A DNA stretch of 64,000 nt from Halocaridina rubra. Taxonomy: Eukaryota > Arthropoda > Malacostraca > Decapoda > Atyidae. Below the pieces are notes generated by a model, which saw only the letters and a list, made by a program, of their open reading frames with translations, did no database searches and was not told the DNA's origin. The stretch spans positions 7,501-71,500 of the forward strand of contig JAXCGZ010001899.1 of the NCBI GenBank assembly GCA_037179515.1. Direction: 5' to 3'. The number at the start of each line of letters is the position of its first letter. The stretch's first letter is position 1. Positions 24,060 through 40,577 of this stretch are shown in pieces. The position numbers and the translations under genes are program-made.

Positions 24060-25830
24060 TGGGGTGGTATCCATAGTCATAGTTGTAGTTTCGACTGTGT
24101 GATTCTGCTGGGAATTCATCATTGTAGTGTGTTCTGGGGTTAGCCCATGGATCCTGGTGTCTGTACCTGCCGTTGGATGTGTAACGCTGGTTTGAGTACG
24201 TGCCGTGGTATGATCGGGCCTTCCCAAAGTTTGTATGCCTAGGTGAGTGTCTAGGGTTGTAAGAGCCATCACTCCAGGAGAAGTCTCTTGTGCGTGGACG
24301 GCGATAAGAGAGGTTTGTATCGTGTCTCTTTCTGTAGTCTCGCGAATAGGGGATTGTTTCATTAGCTCTTTGCTGTTTATTTTGGTATGACTGTAGTTTG
24401 GGATATTTTGTAGAATACCCAGGTTGTGTCCATTGTTTGCCCCCACGAAATGGCTGGACACTTGTGCCTGTAGGCCATTGATTCAGTTTGTAAGGCACAT
24501 ATTCAAATCCTTTCGATATCGTTATTGCGAAGGAAACCCAGTTTGGTTTGCGAGAAAGCTCCTTAATCAAGACTTCTTCAGAAGGAATGCCTTGATTTGT
24601 CAATGTATTACGTATCTCTCTCTCAAAGGGGTTGCCAGGAATGCGAATATATATTTGAGCTGTAACCCTTGCACTTGCATTATTGGGCAACTGTGGCTGT
24701 GGGGGAGAGGACTTCGATGGAATGTTTAGAATAGAGACTGCTGCTATTTTGTCTTTTCTGTTTTCTTCATTGTTTTGCAGACTATTGCTGGGTTGGTTAT
24801 TTGTGCTGGAAGATGTAATTTGGGTGTCCTGGTTAGTGATAGTTGCTGTGTTGTTAGGAGTAGTGGAGATTGACTCTATATCTTCTTCGCTGTTTTGCAA
24901 CTCTTTATCAGGTTGGTTGTTTGTGCTGGGAAGAATCTTGTTCTGGTTAGTGCCTGTTGTTGTATTGTTAGGAGTAGAGGGAAAGGACGCTGTTGTTTCA
25001 TCACTATTTTGTAACCTGTTACTGATTTGATTATTTATGCTAGATGGTGTATTCAGGTTGTCTTGATGACTATCACTTTTATCTGGATCTACCTCTTCTT
25101 CACTACCACTGTCACATTCGTCACTCAATGCACTGAAGGAATTGTGAGTAGAGACAGAAAACCTAGTTTGCAAAACCTGAGGGTTGTTGATAGAAGGGAC
25201 ATCATCGTTGTTAGGTGACAGCACTGAACTGAGAGGTGGAGATGTTTCTAATAGCAGTTTCAACCTAGAATTATCTCTTTTAAGTAGGACAATGTCAGAT
25301 TCTAGTAAACCCACCTTGTGTTGTAAGGCTTTCACCTTTTCAGCATCTGCTTCCAAAATTTTCACCTTATCTGCAAGACTTTCTATCATTCGATGTAGGT
25401 CTCCTAGGTCGTGTGTTTTTTTAGACTCTATGGATTTTACAACCGAAGTTTGAGGTTGAAAGAGTTTGTCAAGTTCACCATTCATTGAGATATTCAGGAC
25501 ACTTGCGCTAAAAATTATTATGTTTGTAATTATCTCTTTTTTTACACATTTTTTTATGATGTGTTTACCACTGTATTGGGGAAAGAGTTCCACTACCTTC
25601 GAAAGCAAAAGTTGACTTGTTTTGTACAGAGTAACTTTTTTAATTTTTTCCAATTCCCTTCTGATGCCCTCACGTGAATATACGAATATTCTGTCCAGAG
25701 ATGATATAAACACTTCGGGAAAATTATCAGTATTTACACACGTAAGGTCATAAAGGTCAACATTTTCCGATGAGGACATTCTGGTGTGAATGGGAGGGAA
25801 ACTGCGGTATGAGGGGAACTGCAGGTTCAC
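24046..25830 (-). CDS. LINE ORF1 protein, 594 codons, open
   Basis: ORF1 proteins of this group bind element RNA and form the ribonucleoprotein particle. Visible here: an N-terminal region of about 130 residues without a recognised motif; a probable coiled coil at residues ~140-200 (heptad-like MIESLADKVKILEADAEKV and LLESDIVLLKRDNSRL); a long acidic, Ser/Asn/Thr-rich linker with internally repeated NNTxTxTNQ-type units; and a basic, Arg/Tyr/Gly-rich C-terminus. I see no CCHC knuckle. The reading frame is intact. Its stop overlaps the ORF2 start. Confidence 0.8.
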   Translation of the reverse strand: MNLQFPSYRSFPPIHTRMSSSENVDLYDLTCVNTDNFPEVFISSLDRIFVYSREGIRRELEKIKKVTLYKTSQLLLSKVVELFPQYSGKHIIKKCVKKEIITNIIIFSASVLNISMNGELDKLFQPQTSVVKSIESKKTHDLGDLHRMIESLADKVKILEADAEKVKALQHKVGLLESDIVLLKRDNSRLKLLLETSPPLSSVLSPNNDDVPSINNPQVLQTRFSVSTHNSFSALSDECDSGSEEEVDPDKSDSHQDNLNTPSSINNQISNRLQNSDETTASFPSTPNNTTTGTNQNKILPSTNNQPDKELQNSEEDIESISTTPNNTATITNQDTQITSSSTNNQPSNSLQNNEENRKDKIAAVSILNIPSKSSPPQPQLPNNASARVTAQIYIRIPGNPFEREIRNTLTNQGIPSEEVLIKELSRKPNWVSFAITISKGFEYVPYKLNQWPTGTSVQPFRGGKQWTQPGYSTKYPKLQSYQNKQQRANETIPYSRDYRKRHDTNLSYRRPRTRDFSWSDGSYNPRHSPRHTNFGKARSYHGTYSNQRYTSNGRYRHQDPWANPRTHYNDEFPAESHSRNYNYDYGYHPNETW

Positions 25831-26040
25831 CTAAGAAAGGTCCTTTTTAGATGATCATTCTGCTTTACAGGTTAATGTGCTCTTACTTTTTAGGTATACA
25901 GGAGAGATTTCTTAGAAGACCAAAAACTATTAAACATGTTCTTTACGTGTCAACGATACTAATTATTATTGTACTCATGGGTAAATAAAACAATATACAA
26001 GTATATTCAAATTTCTGACAATTTAGGAGTTATTAGGCTG

Positions 26041-26110
<70 letters not shown>

Positions 26111-26135
26111 GTAATAATAATAATAATAATAATAA

Positions 26136-26166
<31 letters not shown>

Positions 26167-26171
26167 TATCA

Positions 26172-26234
<63 letters not shown>
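26041..26234. repeat. (AAT)n followed by (ATT)n: self-complementary compound array
   Basis: About 95 bp of AAT units switch at 26135 to about 100 bp of ATT units with TACTATTATCATC interruptions. The two halves are reverse complements and could fold into a long hairpin. Confidence 0.95.
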
Positions 26235-26235
<1 letters not shown>

Positions 26236-26501
26236 GCTCCTTATGAGGAGCGACAAGCCCATTACAAAATTGCTGATGACAGGGAAGTCGTGACTCGCAT
26301 GACACGCTGTCTTAATCTAAAAAACAAAATAAAAAAAATATAATTAGCATCCACCAAAGTGTGGGTGTCGCCAAGGAATTATATATAACTAAATGAACAA
26401 ATGTAAACACATACTGACATACGTCAATACCAAGCTGTCTGTGGGGTATCAGGTCATCTCCCTAAGAGGAGCGACAAACCCATTACGAAAGTGCTGATGG
26501 C

Positions 26502-26510
<9 letters not shown>
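26234..26510. repeat. Direct duplicate of an ~45-bp block (GGAGCGACAA type) next to ATT arrays
   Basis: GAGGAGCGACAAGCCCATTA, then CAAAATTGCTGATGACAGGGAA, occurs at 26244-26285. A near-copy occurs at 26465-26507, and directly precedes the next ATT array. Each copy touches an ATT microsatellite, on opposite sides. Confidence 0.8.
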
Positions 26511-26570
<60 letters not shown>

Positions 26571-26592
26571 GTATTAGTATTATTATTATTAT
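26508..26592. repeat. (ATT)n microsatellite
   Basis: About 28 units with two AGT interruptions near the 3' end. Confidence 0.95.
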
Positions 26593-26849
26593 ACCGATAA
26601 ATAATAAGACACCTATGGCGAAATATTTATTAGAATATCTAAAATTTCTCTCTATTTTAATCTTTATCTTTCCTGAGCTATGCACGAAACTTTGTCATAT
26701 ACTTTTCTGGCGTTTGACAAAAAATTAACCAAATTTCAGAATTATGACTGATGAGAGTAATGGAGCTCATCCATAACTATCCGAACGAGAGGGAACTGAC
26801 GGGCAAAGAAATTAAATTACTATAATCTCTCTGAGTTGCTTTCAATAAA

Positions 26850-27822
26850 CACATACCCTGGATGAGAGAAACCACTATGTGAGTCGTGGGTGTGTTCGGA
26901 TCTGAAGCCTATGATTAAGTTATACAACTGGTGTTTGAAACAGTTACTGGGAGTGAGGCGAACAACATGTAGTGACGTTTGTTATGTTGAATCTGGATAC
27001 CCTCCATTGCCAGATCTTGTAAAATATAAACAGCATAAGTTCTTTCACAGAATGTGGCAAGAAAGATCCGAGTACCGAGATGACCCGCTTTCATTTGCTA
27101 TTAGGACTGTCACTGAGGCGAATTATGTTACAGGTAGATTGGTGAGCGGATATATATCACGAGAGCCAGTAGATCTGAGCGTTGTGATGAGAGATGTTGT
27201 GTCTGGGATTAGGAACAGTGAGTCATCTAGACGTAAGATATATAAAGAAATTAACCCATCTTTTGACGTACATCATGTTTATAAGCAAAGACACTATTAA
27301 TGAACTGCACAGACTGTCATTTACTCGTTTTCGCATGTGTGGACGTTCATTGGTGTGTGAGATAGGGCGGTGGAACAGGCGAGGGCGGGGGCGGTTGCTG
27401 CCAGAGGAACGTTTGTGTATGTGTGATGTACAGAATGAACGACACGTGGTTCAATATTGTCCGCTCACCGGTCAACTTAGGCAGAGTCATAATTTTGATA
27501 CTTTGGAACAGTTAATGCATTCTGATCAATTCACGCCTGATACCGTATGTATGATAATTCATAATATTTTAGCATTGTATTGAACGGTGAAGGTATGGAG
27601 GCCATGTTTATTTTTTGCAATAAATTGCTCATTCCATATTGCCAGTTATGCCATCTATATTTGATAATGGTTTAGTTTTTGGACTACAATTTAAACTTTT
27701 GATTATAATTTTTATATGAGATTTGTATTATTGAAGAGAGTAACTAATCTACTATGCTATGTATATAATTTATCGATGTATTTTGTGGTCAATAAAGTAT
27801 CTATCTATCTATCTATCTATCT
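26850..27822 (+). mobile_element. LINE 3' end with Cys-rich ORF2 C-terminus and (TATC)n tail
   Basis: Two overlapping frames give a non-LTR ORF2 C-terminal region: LYNWCLKQLLGVRRTT, VESGYPPLPDL, FFHRMW (26890-27297), then, after a frame shift near 27285, LSFTRFRMCGRSL, EIGRWNRRGRGRL and RLCMCDVQNERHVVQYCP (27300-27581). The last contains the CxC...H...C zinc-type motif usual in such C-termini. The 3' UTR ends in CAATAAAGTA followed by TCTA units (about 27796-27822). It is 5'-truncated; the clade is not assigned. Confidence 0.8.
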
Positions 27823-27864
27823 GCACCAGAGATGTTGTCCTTGATGTAGAATCCATTCTCTGGA

Positions 27865-27945
27865 GAATTGTTTATAACAAAAGCCAATCTCCAACCTGTC
27901 TGTGTACATCCCACTTCGAATGAAACTTAATAGTGACACATGAAA
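27865..27945. mobile_element. Possible SINE-family 3' body
   Basis: It shares CCAACCTGTCTGTGTACATC, a TTCGAATG block and TAGTGACACATGAAACAC with the family represented at 30018, 42530, 53085, 59965, 60285 and 62760. Confidence 0.4.
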
Positions 27946-28178
27946 CACAAAAGCCAGCAACAAATAAGAAACAATTCCTTCAAGTAATAATATAAAGTAA
28001 ACCTCAAAACTATAGTTAATTAAAGAAAAGTCGATATTTGAGTGAAGTCACAGCATACGGATTCAACAGACTTAATAAGGTAAGTCCTATACTAAATGCT
28101 GAATACCAAAAGCTTTCGCACAAGGAAAGAGTACCAGATAAATATCTCTATTTCATGATTCTATCTCTTCGTCTATAG

Positions 28179-29081
28179 TAGGCCTCTCAAAGAGGAGAAA
28201 GTATAATACAATAATTCAGATTTATTTCATTACTCCCATACTCATGACTGTTTGCAAATACATGCCAGCATTGTAATGAAACAAAGCGCATAGGTTGAAA
28301 CAAGATCTCAAAACCTTACTCGATCTCAAAAGCAAATAACTTTCTATCCTTTTCTTCCTTTAGGACAAACAAGGTTACACAGCTGATGTATATGGAGGCT
28401 TAGGTGACTTTGGGGGAGGGAGTGGATCAAGGGGAAGGGGACAAAGGATATGATATCCCAGGAAGTAAAGGGCATGGTAGTGGTAATTAAGGTCCTTCAT
28501 CAGCAGATGTAGCTAATCTTTCAGCAGGATAGGATAGTTAAAGAGTAGCATCACAAGATGGTGTTGCCAGGGCAGTTGCTGTTGTTATCGCTCAGTATGC
28601 GGCTTATCAAGTGTCAAGTACTTCACAGACTGCTGGAAATGCTGCAGGTTCTAAATATCAAGGAGTTCGGATAACATAAGTAACTCAAGTTAAGCAGTAC
28701 AAACTGCTGCCTTTTCTAAATCTGTCCAGGCTGATTTAGGAAGCTAAGGCTGTAAAAGCTGAAGCTGCTATGTAGTGGGCTGTACAACAGGCTCGTAACT
28801 TAGCCCAAACCATAGCTGCTGTGGAAACGCAAGCTGCACAGGCTGCAAAGACTCTGCACACTGCACATAAAGCTTACAACAACTATGGTTTGGAAGGCAT
28901 AACAGGTTGTTCATTTTTTAGCTCATCAACAGAGTGTTGCCCTAAATGACCTCGATTCTGCTAAGGTTGCACAGCTAAAGCTATGGCAGCTGCAAAGAGA
29001 TTTTTACCTAGAGCTAAAGGAACAGGATATATAGGTTTTGGTAGCAATCATGGCACTTGTGGTGTTGGTTATGTACGTTGA
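28179..29081 (+). pseudogene. Decayed paralogue of the Gly/Ala-rich secreted protein gene
   Basis: The last exon (28364-29081) follows a good acceptor (TTTTCTTCCTTTAG) and can be read, with stops and shifts, as DKQGYTADVYGG, then a Gly-rich stretch, GPSSADVANLSAG, VASQDGVARAVA, TAGNAAGSKYQG, WAVQQARNLAQT, AYNNYG and AKVAQLKLW. These follow the intact protein at 40597-41364 block by block. A remnant of exon 2 (AGAGGAGAAAG after a TATAG acceptor) is at about 28179-28206. More than six in-frame stops and several indels show loss of function. No signal-peptide exon was found; a LINE end (26.85-27.82 kb) lies where it might have been. Confidence 0.85.
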
Positions 29082-29107
29082 ATGTAAAAACATAATGTTA
29101 AAAGATC

Positions 29108-29310
<203 letters not shown>

Positions 29311-29339
29311 CAGTTAATCAATCACAGTACTTATGAAAC

Positions 29340-30225
29340 ACAGGTACTTCATACTTTCCTCTTTTTGGATCCCTCTAATAAACGATTGCGCCAATTACTC
29401 AGATGTTATTTATGTCCTCTGATGTATAGAACACAAATTACCACAATTTGAGAAATCTTGAGGAGATATATGAAACTGTATTTATAGATATCTATGCTTA
29501 TCGACCTTAAATGTGGTTGGCCAAGTCAAACCAAAAATTTGACTTTTTGTGGGAGAAAATTCCCCAACTCTGTCCCATCTAGTCGAATTTTACAACATTC
29601 AAGGGAATTTAGAGCGATATTCTTGCCTACCATCCCAAGAGACGGAATAAAAACATTGCAGAGAGAGAAAGAAATAATGATCAACTGGATGCAGAGGACA
29701 ATCAACTCCTCACTGATAGAAAACCCCCTCCTTCAATAAAAAAAAAAAAAAAATGCTGTGTAAGAAAGAGTGAATATGGGAGGTAGAGGACGATCAACTC
29801 AAGTTTTTCGCATAAGGTTTTCATCAAGAATTCTGATTAGTAATAAAAGTATATCAAAAAGATATCTCAATACCTGGAATAAAAACATATAATCACAAGT
29901 ACTGAAAGACTACATGAGAGGCCTCAGTAATTCACTGATTGAGCACACAAGTCGGAAAGTGCACGAGCTTGCCAACGGAGGTTTTATTCCAAAATGGAAT
30001 GTAAGAAAGAGTATGCAGCCTTAATCCCCCAGTTTCAACCATTTGTGTGTCCACCCTCATGAATAGGAGCTGACTGTAACACATAAAACAAAGAAAAACT
30101 GAGACTGCAAATGTAAAATACCTTCTTCTAAGTCTATAACAAATGCAGGAGTTGCATTTGCTTACACAGTGATGAAAGGAGAAGACGGGCATTACTGGAG
30201 CCTTATATTGTATATCTTAAAAATG
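29340..30225. other. Non-coding DNA with one SINE-like block
   Basis: About 30018-30095 matches the SINE-like family (GCCTTAATCCCCCAGTTTCA, GTGTCCACCCTCATGAATAG, TGTAACACATAAAACA). The rest, including the ORFs at 29494-29739 and 29932-30192, has no recognised content. Confidence 0.45.
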
Positions 30226-30234
30226 AAAAAAAAA

Positions 30235-30510
30235 ATAAACTTCATAGGGATAAGAAAAAAAAAACTTTCAGACAATAAAATAACCATATATTAATCACTT
30301 CCTGACAATAAGGCTACCAAAAAAAAAAATCACCTCCTTGCAATAAAGTAAGCATGAATAAAAGCTTACTGGCAATAAAGCAACCAAGTATAAATATTTC
30401 CTGGCAATAAAGTAAAAAAAAAAAAGAATCACGCATTAGCAATAAAGTAATCAAAATGAATACACCCTTACAATAAGGTAACCAAAAGTAAACACATCTG
30501 TAACTATTAA
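30235..30510. repeat. About 36-bp degenerate minisatellite
   Basis: About seven units with core TGGCAATAAAGTAACCAAA and A-rich spacers, recurring at about 30270, 30305, 30335, 30370, 30400, 30440 and 30475. Confidence 0.75.
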
Positions 30511-30559
30511 AAAGTGCATGTTTTAGCAACAAGAAACTTGCTTTTATTTAGAGATGGTA

Positions 30560-31670
<1,111 letters not shown>

Positions 31671-32225
31671 GGACGCCAGGTATGAATAAGAATTAACACA
31701 GAAAACACATGTTTAAAAGACTTAACTTGCCGTAAAATCCATAAATGAACAAATTTCTCATACTTCATAACTGCCTCTTTACGTCACGCAATCTGTAGCG
31801 ACATTGAGGTATCATGATGAGTCTGGAAGGACAGAATAGAGAAATGTTGATGATACAGGAATTAAGTATTCAGAACTTCTAAGCTAGACGGATGAAATAT
31901 GATCAAAGACTCAACAATAATTAAGAGATGTAGAATTAAATGCAACATCTGATTGGGGCTTATATTATCTTTTATACAAGTAAATTTTCTCTACTTTTGT
32001 ACAATAAAAAGTATATGGGGTTGGTGTTTACTGTGAATCCTGAAAGTTTAAAATGTAAAATAATAATGTAATGTTTGTCAGTCAGAGACTTATTATACGT
32101 TAATTCATATTCAAACGTATATCTGTGCTACTGGTCTATCATGTGGCAAGAAACAGTAACAGATAGCTTAAACCAACACTAGGCTACAGGTTATGCTAAT
32201 TCTGCAATCTAGGCTTTGGATACGA
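31671..32225. other. Non-coding DNA, nothing recognised
   Basis: Ordinary AT-rich sequence between the minisatellite and the AAT arrays. Confidence 0.5.
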
Positions 32226-32227
32226 TA

Positions 32228-32321
<94 letters not shown>

Positions 32322-32424
32322 TGAGGTCTAAATGTTTGATGGGTGATGAGGTATGGGGCAGGAACATATGGAGAACACTGGACAGAAACATCGACCCCAC
32401 ATAAAAGTGGGAAAAGATGTAGAC

Positions 32425-32499
<75 letters not shown>

Positions 32500-32512
32500 T
32501 GACAACAACAAC

Positions 32513-32593
<81 letters not shown>
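32226..32593. repeat. Three (AAT)n arrays
   Basis: AAT arrays at about 32226-32321, 32427-32497 and 32511-32593, separated by ~105 bp of unique sequence and by a short GACAACAACAAC break. Poly-Asn, poly-Tyr and poly-Leu ORFs over them are artefacts. Confidence 0.95.
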
Positions 32594-32599
32594 TCCAAA

Positions 32600-33770
32600 T
32601 TATGCCCTTTACTAATGACCTCCACAATAGACTTCCTTGGTGTAGTTCTACTCCGACGTCACGAATGCCATGTTTGTACACTCAGCTCAGTCTATATATA
32701 TATTTATTATTTACCCTCTACAAAATTATTCTTCGAAAAGATATTTTGCAAAAGATTATAATTACGCTTCATTCTAGTTAAGTAAGGTATCCAAGCATTT
32801 GACGCGTACAAAACTGAGCTGCTAATTTAAAGCTCAAAGACGCATTTAATGGTTATAACATTAAATTTCATTGCATTTAATAACAGAGAGAAATCCTTGT
32901 GCGGCATGTGAGTTACTCGAACTCTTTAGGTCAAATTGTGTTCATTGAGATACGTCTATCAGGGAAAATCTGAAGATGGATTCAAGAAGATCTCGTATAT
33001 GGGATAAGTAACACACACACACACACAAAGAGAAAACATTGGAAATTAGATCTATAAATGTACCCATGTGATACGCGACTGAAATGAATTTAATGAAAAA
33101 TGTCTTTAAGAATCTGCCTTAAAAAATTGGAGAAATTCGGTTTAAGCTGCAATGCAACACAATGTGAAGAAGAATCTGAGGTAGTTTGGATTCGTGGTAA
33201 TGATACGAAGAAACACATACATTTACAAAACTTGTAAGAAACAAATGAAATTGGATTGTACGTAACAGACGACTTTCACGAAAGGAAAAAAAAATAGAAT
33301 ATAAGCTTTGGATTTAAATATGGAGGACATAGTTGCAGAAGAAGAGCAGGAGGGTGTTTTGTCTTTAACAATCGTTTATGTCCGAGTTGATCATCTGAAG
33401 CACGAATTGAGACCTTTAATCTAGACAGACTGACGGTTCATTGCGCAGCTTAGGTTAGGTTAGGATGGGATAGGATAGGTGGGGGAAGAACAGTGACGGC
33501 GTGGAGTGAACTCTCTTAGCCCTATTCAGGGTGTCATCACTGAAGAGAGGGGGATATTGAATGGGAAGGATTGGGGGGATAAACACGAAAATGCGCAGCT
33601 TCGCTACGCAAAGTATTCCATGACCAAGTTTCTCAGTGTCCAGTTACCAGATGTATCATTATGTTTTCGCAACCTAGAGTCGCACAAGCGAAAGAGATAA
33701 ACATGTGTACTCCCTCAATGTAAACGGCAGAAATAAAAGGAGACGAATAGACCATTCATATTCGTAAAGA
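32600..33770. other. Non-coding DNA with a short interstitial TTAGG tract
   Basis: Nothing gene-like is seen. About 33448-33478 has TTAGGTTAGGTTAGG, then degenerate GGATA units. A short AC run lies at 33010-33027. Confidence 0.5.
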
Positions 33771-33896
33771 ATAGAAGTTCTCTCATGAGTGTCTGGTCAT
33801 ATTCTAATTAACCACTTATTGTAAATAGCTCACGGGATGAAAACGTAAACAGATGAAGAGAAAGACTTGCGTATGTCCGTGTGCGTATAAGCGTGT

Positions 33897-36060
<2,164 letters not shown>

Positions 36061-36230
36061 TGCAACAATCAACTATCTTCCCATATGTGAGTGTATATGA
36101 GAGGAGAAACAGCTCACATCTGCAGATTATATGAAAATTCTCTCAATAATATCTGGTCGTATTGTAATTAACCACTGACTGGTTGTAAATACCTCACGGA
36201 ATGAAAACGTTAACAAATAAAAACAAAGAC

Positions 36231-37919
<1,689 letters not shown>

Positions 37920-37935
37920 CATGTGTGTGTGTGTG

Positions 37936-38027
<92 letters not shown>

Positions 38028-38046
38028 AAGAACACTCATCTGCAGA

Positions 38047-38119
<73 letters not shown>
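37920..38119. repeat. (TG)n and (AAT)n microsatellites at the 5' side of copy D
   Basis: About 50 TG units (37920-38021), then, after CATCTGCAGA, about 23 AAT units (38051-38119). The ORF that fuses these into the LINE protein is an artefact at its N-terminus. Confidence 0.95.
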
Positions 38120-38922
38120 TTATAATTTTTATTATTATTGACCTCTGAATACATTAAGAACTCTAACCTCGTGTAAAATGCTACTATCCATATGATAATT
38201 CTATATATAGAATCTAATAAATAAAAGTTACTAGTATCATACCTAAATGTAAATCACAAAAATTAAGATGCGGACATAGTGTTTTATAAATGAAGGTATT
38301 TGTTTCAAAACTGAGTAACTTTTAGTTTGAAAAGAGTGTTATGAATTACGGCTTGGTCCATCCTATACCAAATAATCTGAGTTCGAGCGCATCTGCTTAA
38401 TAATGTCGAGAACGTGGAAAGGACGGTCTGGGATGGTCAGAGTCTATCATTCCTTACCAGCACATCAGGCGTAATGAATCAGAGAATGGAAATAGCAGTC
38501 CACTGGTAAAGCAAGTTGCTTTATTTTCTCACACATAAAGCAAGGTATTCAAATGCCTGGCCAAAATAAAAATAAAAAAATAAATAAAGAGTTAGTAGCT
38601 TTTCCTGGAGTCTTTTAAGGTGAAAATATGGGGATGATGTAGCTCATTCTACAGATGAAAAGAACCCAATTTTTAAAAGAAAAAAAAAATACTGTTGTTA
38701 ATAGGTAATGGCCATTAAATTAAAAAGAGATTTCTAAGATGAGGCACATTCAAAATTCCTCTACAGATATAAATTTTGCATAGAACGTAACTCAAGTGAA
38801 GAGTTTAACGCTAATCCATCAACAAAATCGTTTGTATGGACTGATGAAGTTCACTGGCTATGGACGAGTAACAAAAGAGGCAAATAAAGAACCATTCTCT
38901 CGCCTTCGTCCAGACAATTAAT

Positions 38923-38957
38923 TATAAAGAGAGGGTTTTTCACTCTACTCACTCAGT
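38923..38957 (+). promoter_or_regulatory. TATA box and initiator of the Gly/Ala-rich gene
   Basis: TATAAAG at 38923-38929 and an arthropod-type initiator TCAGT at 38953-38957 (A+1 at 38955) are spaced by about 32 bp. The ATG at 38984 follows 29 bp downstream. The fit to a TATA/Inr core promoter is good; activity is inferred. Confidence 0.7.
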
Positions 38958-38983
38958 TTACCTATAGCTTTCATTCGGTCAAC

Positions 38984-40042
38984 ATGAGGTCTCTCTTTAT
39001 TCTGAGCTTCTTCTTCTTCCTGTGCTTCGGTAACTTTAATGTTTACCTTATAGCAAAATTGCAATCAGTACCCTTGCTAGTGTATTAAAAAACATCATGA
39101 GTAATACAGGTTTTCAGGATACTAATTTAGGAAGTCAGTGTATATAGGGTGGCGCAAAGTTGACTTGCCATTTCAAGAATAAAATATATTTTCTACTTAT
39201 AATAAAACATAATTTCCTTTTGTTAAGGGTATTTTAATGAAGATTTAGAAGATTCTTTAACCGAGAAGTACAGTATCGTTATGGACAAGTACAAGACCGA
39301 ATAAAAGGTAAAAGATTTCTCAATTCATGATTTGTGTTCATAATAAAATTGAACAGTCTTCGTCCCTCCTTTGGTACATCTCGATTATGAATCTTCAAAA
39401 TCTTCACTCCAGGTCTGCAGTAGAGAGAAATCACGTACATAAAAAAAAAGTAATTTAATTTCTAAAATAAAGAGTGACTTTGCACCACCCTTTATTATAT
39501 CTATGGAAACTGAATTTTGCATATTCTTCGTAATTTGCCATTACAATACAATGAATTAAGATAAAAACATATGGAAGTGCATTCAGTGCACTGTTTTTTA
39601 CATTTGTTAATCTTAATTACAAAAAAATATTTAGCCATATTGTCTTCATAATATGAACAATGTATATATTTCATGTAGAAATCACCTGAACATCCTGAAA
39701 TTCATTTTGGTTTGCTGTATAAAAATATTAAACACTTATTTCATAAAGTGATCAATGTATGGTTTCAAAAAAAAGAAGGAAAAAAAAGAATATTTCAGTG
39801 TTTACGTAGAAAATATAATTCATGCTTACGTGTGACAAGTAAGACGCACAGTATAAAACTGAATTACATTAAAATAAAATTAATTAATTAAGAAATAGTT
39901 AATCCATTTGCTATAATTCACGTATTTAATTTATCTCAATTCAGTTATTTCTCAAACTATAAGGTAGTAAATTTGGGTCAGTTTTATTTTGTAACTTTGC
40001 ATTAAAATTTTCTAGAATAGTATTCTATTAATTAATAGGCAG

Positions 40043-40133
<91 letters not shown>

Positions 40134-40493
40134 GAGTGTGACACCAGGACGGGCAAAAGAGAAAAAAAGAAAACTGTCCTCATCGGGCTTGATCACGAAG
40201 AAAACAGAAATTAGAAACAGAGATGAAGAGTGCTGTGACTTGTCAGATCTATAGTGATGACAAAAGATGTGTAATGAATATCTAAGAATATTTAGTGTAG
40301 AAGAAGGCAGGCAGAGAACCGCAGCTGCAAATAAAATATATAGGGAAAACCTAATATGAAGAATCAATAATTATCTGTCTGTTTCTCCGTACAGGAATGT
40401 GTGTGGTAAGACCAGTAGACAACATAGAGGAGAAAGACTCAACAAGGGTAAGATGAAAACAAACTGGATTTTTCTTACGACACACCGATTTTG

Positions 40494-40577
<84 letters not shown>

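Larger units (their letters stand above)
20937..25860 (-). mobile_element. Nearly full-length two-ORF LINE (Jockey/CR1-group) with a (TTTTTG)n tail
   Basis: Reading the minus strand: ORF1 25830-24046, ORF2 24059-21224, a ~260-bp 3' UTR, an AATAAA signal at about 20965, then four TTTTTG units at the terminus. The 14-base ORF1/ORF2 overlap suggests coupled translation. ORF2 has one in-frame stop (about 22279, right after AFDSVNH) and one frameshift (about 22045, after YADDTQ), so the copy is inactive but only lightly damaged. No clear target-site duplication was found by eye. Confidence 0.9.

Noticed and set aside
26023..26305. Poly-Asn, poly-Ile and poly-Tyr ORFs
   Set aside because: They are translations of AAT/ATT arrays. 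The same applies to 6509-6774, 29038-29271, 32209-32681 and 37942-38148.
33506..33700. 64-codon ORF
   Set aside because: Short, no domain, located in repeat-flanked non-coding DNA.
39226..39302. Candidate exon GGTATTTTAATGAAGATTTA... after an acceptor-like TTGTTAAG
   Set aside because: It is open in the right phase from exon 1 but lies inside the mariner-type MITE and ends in a stop.
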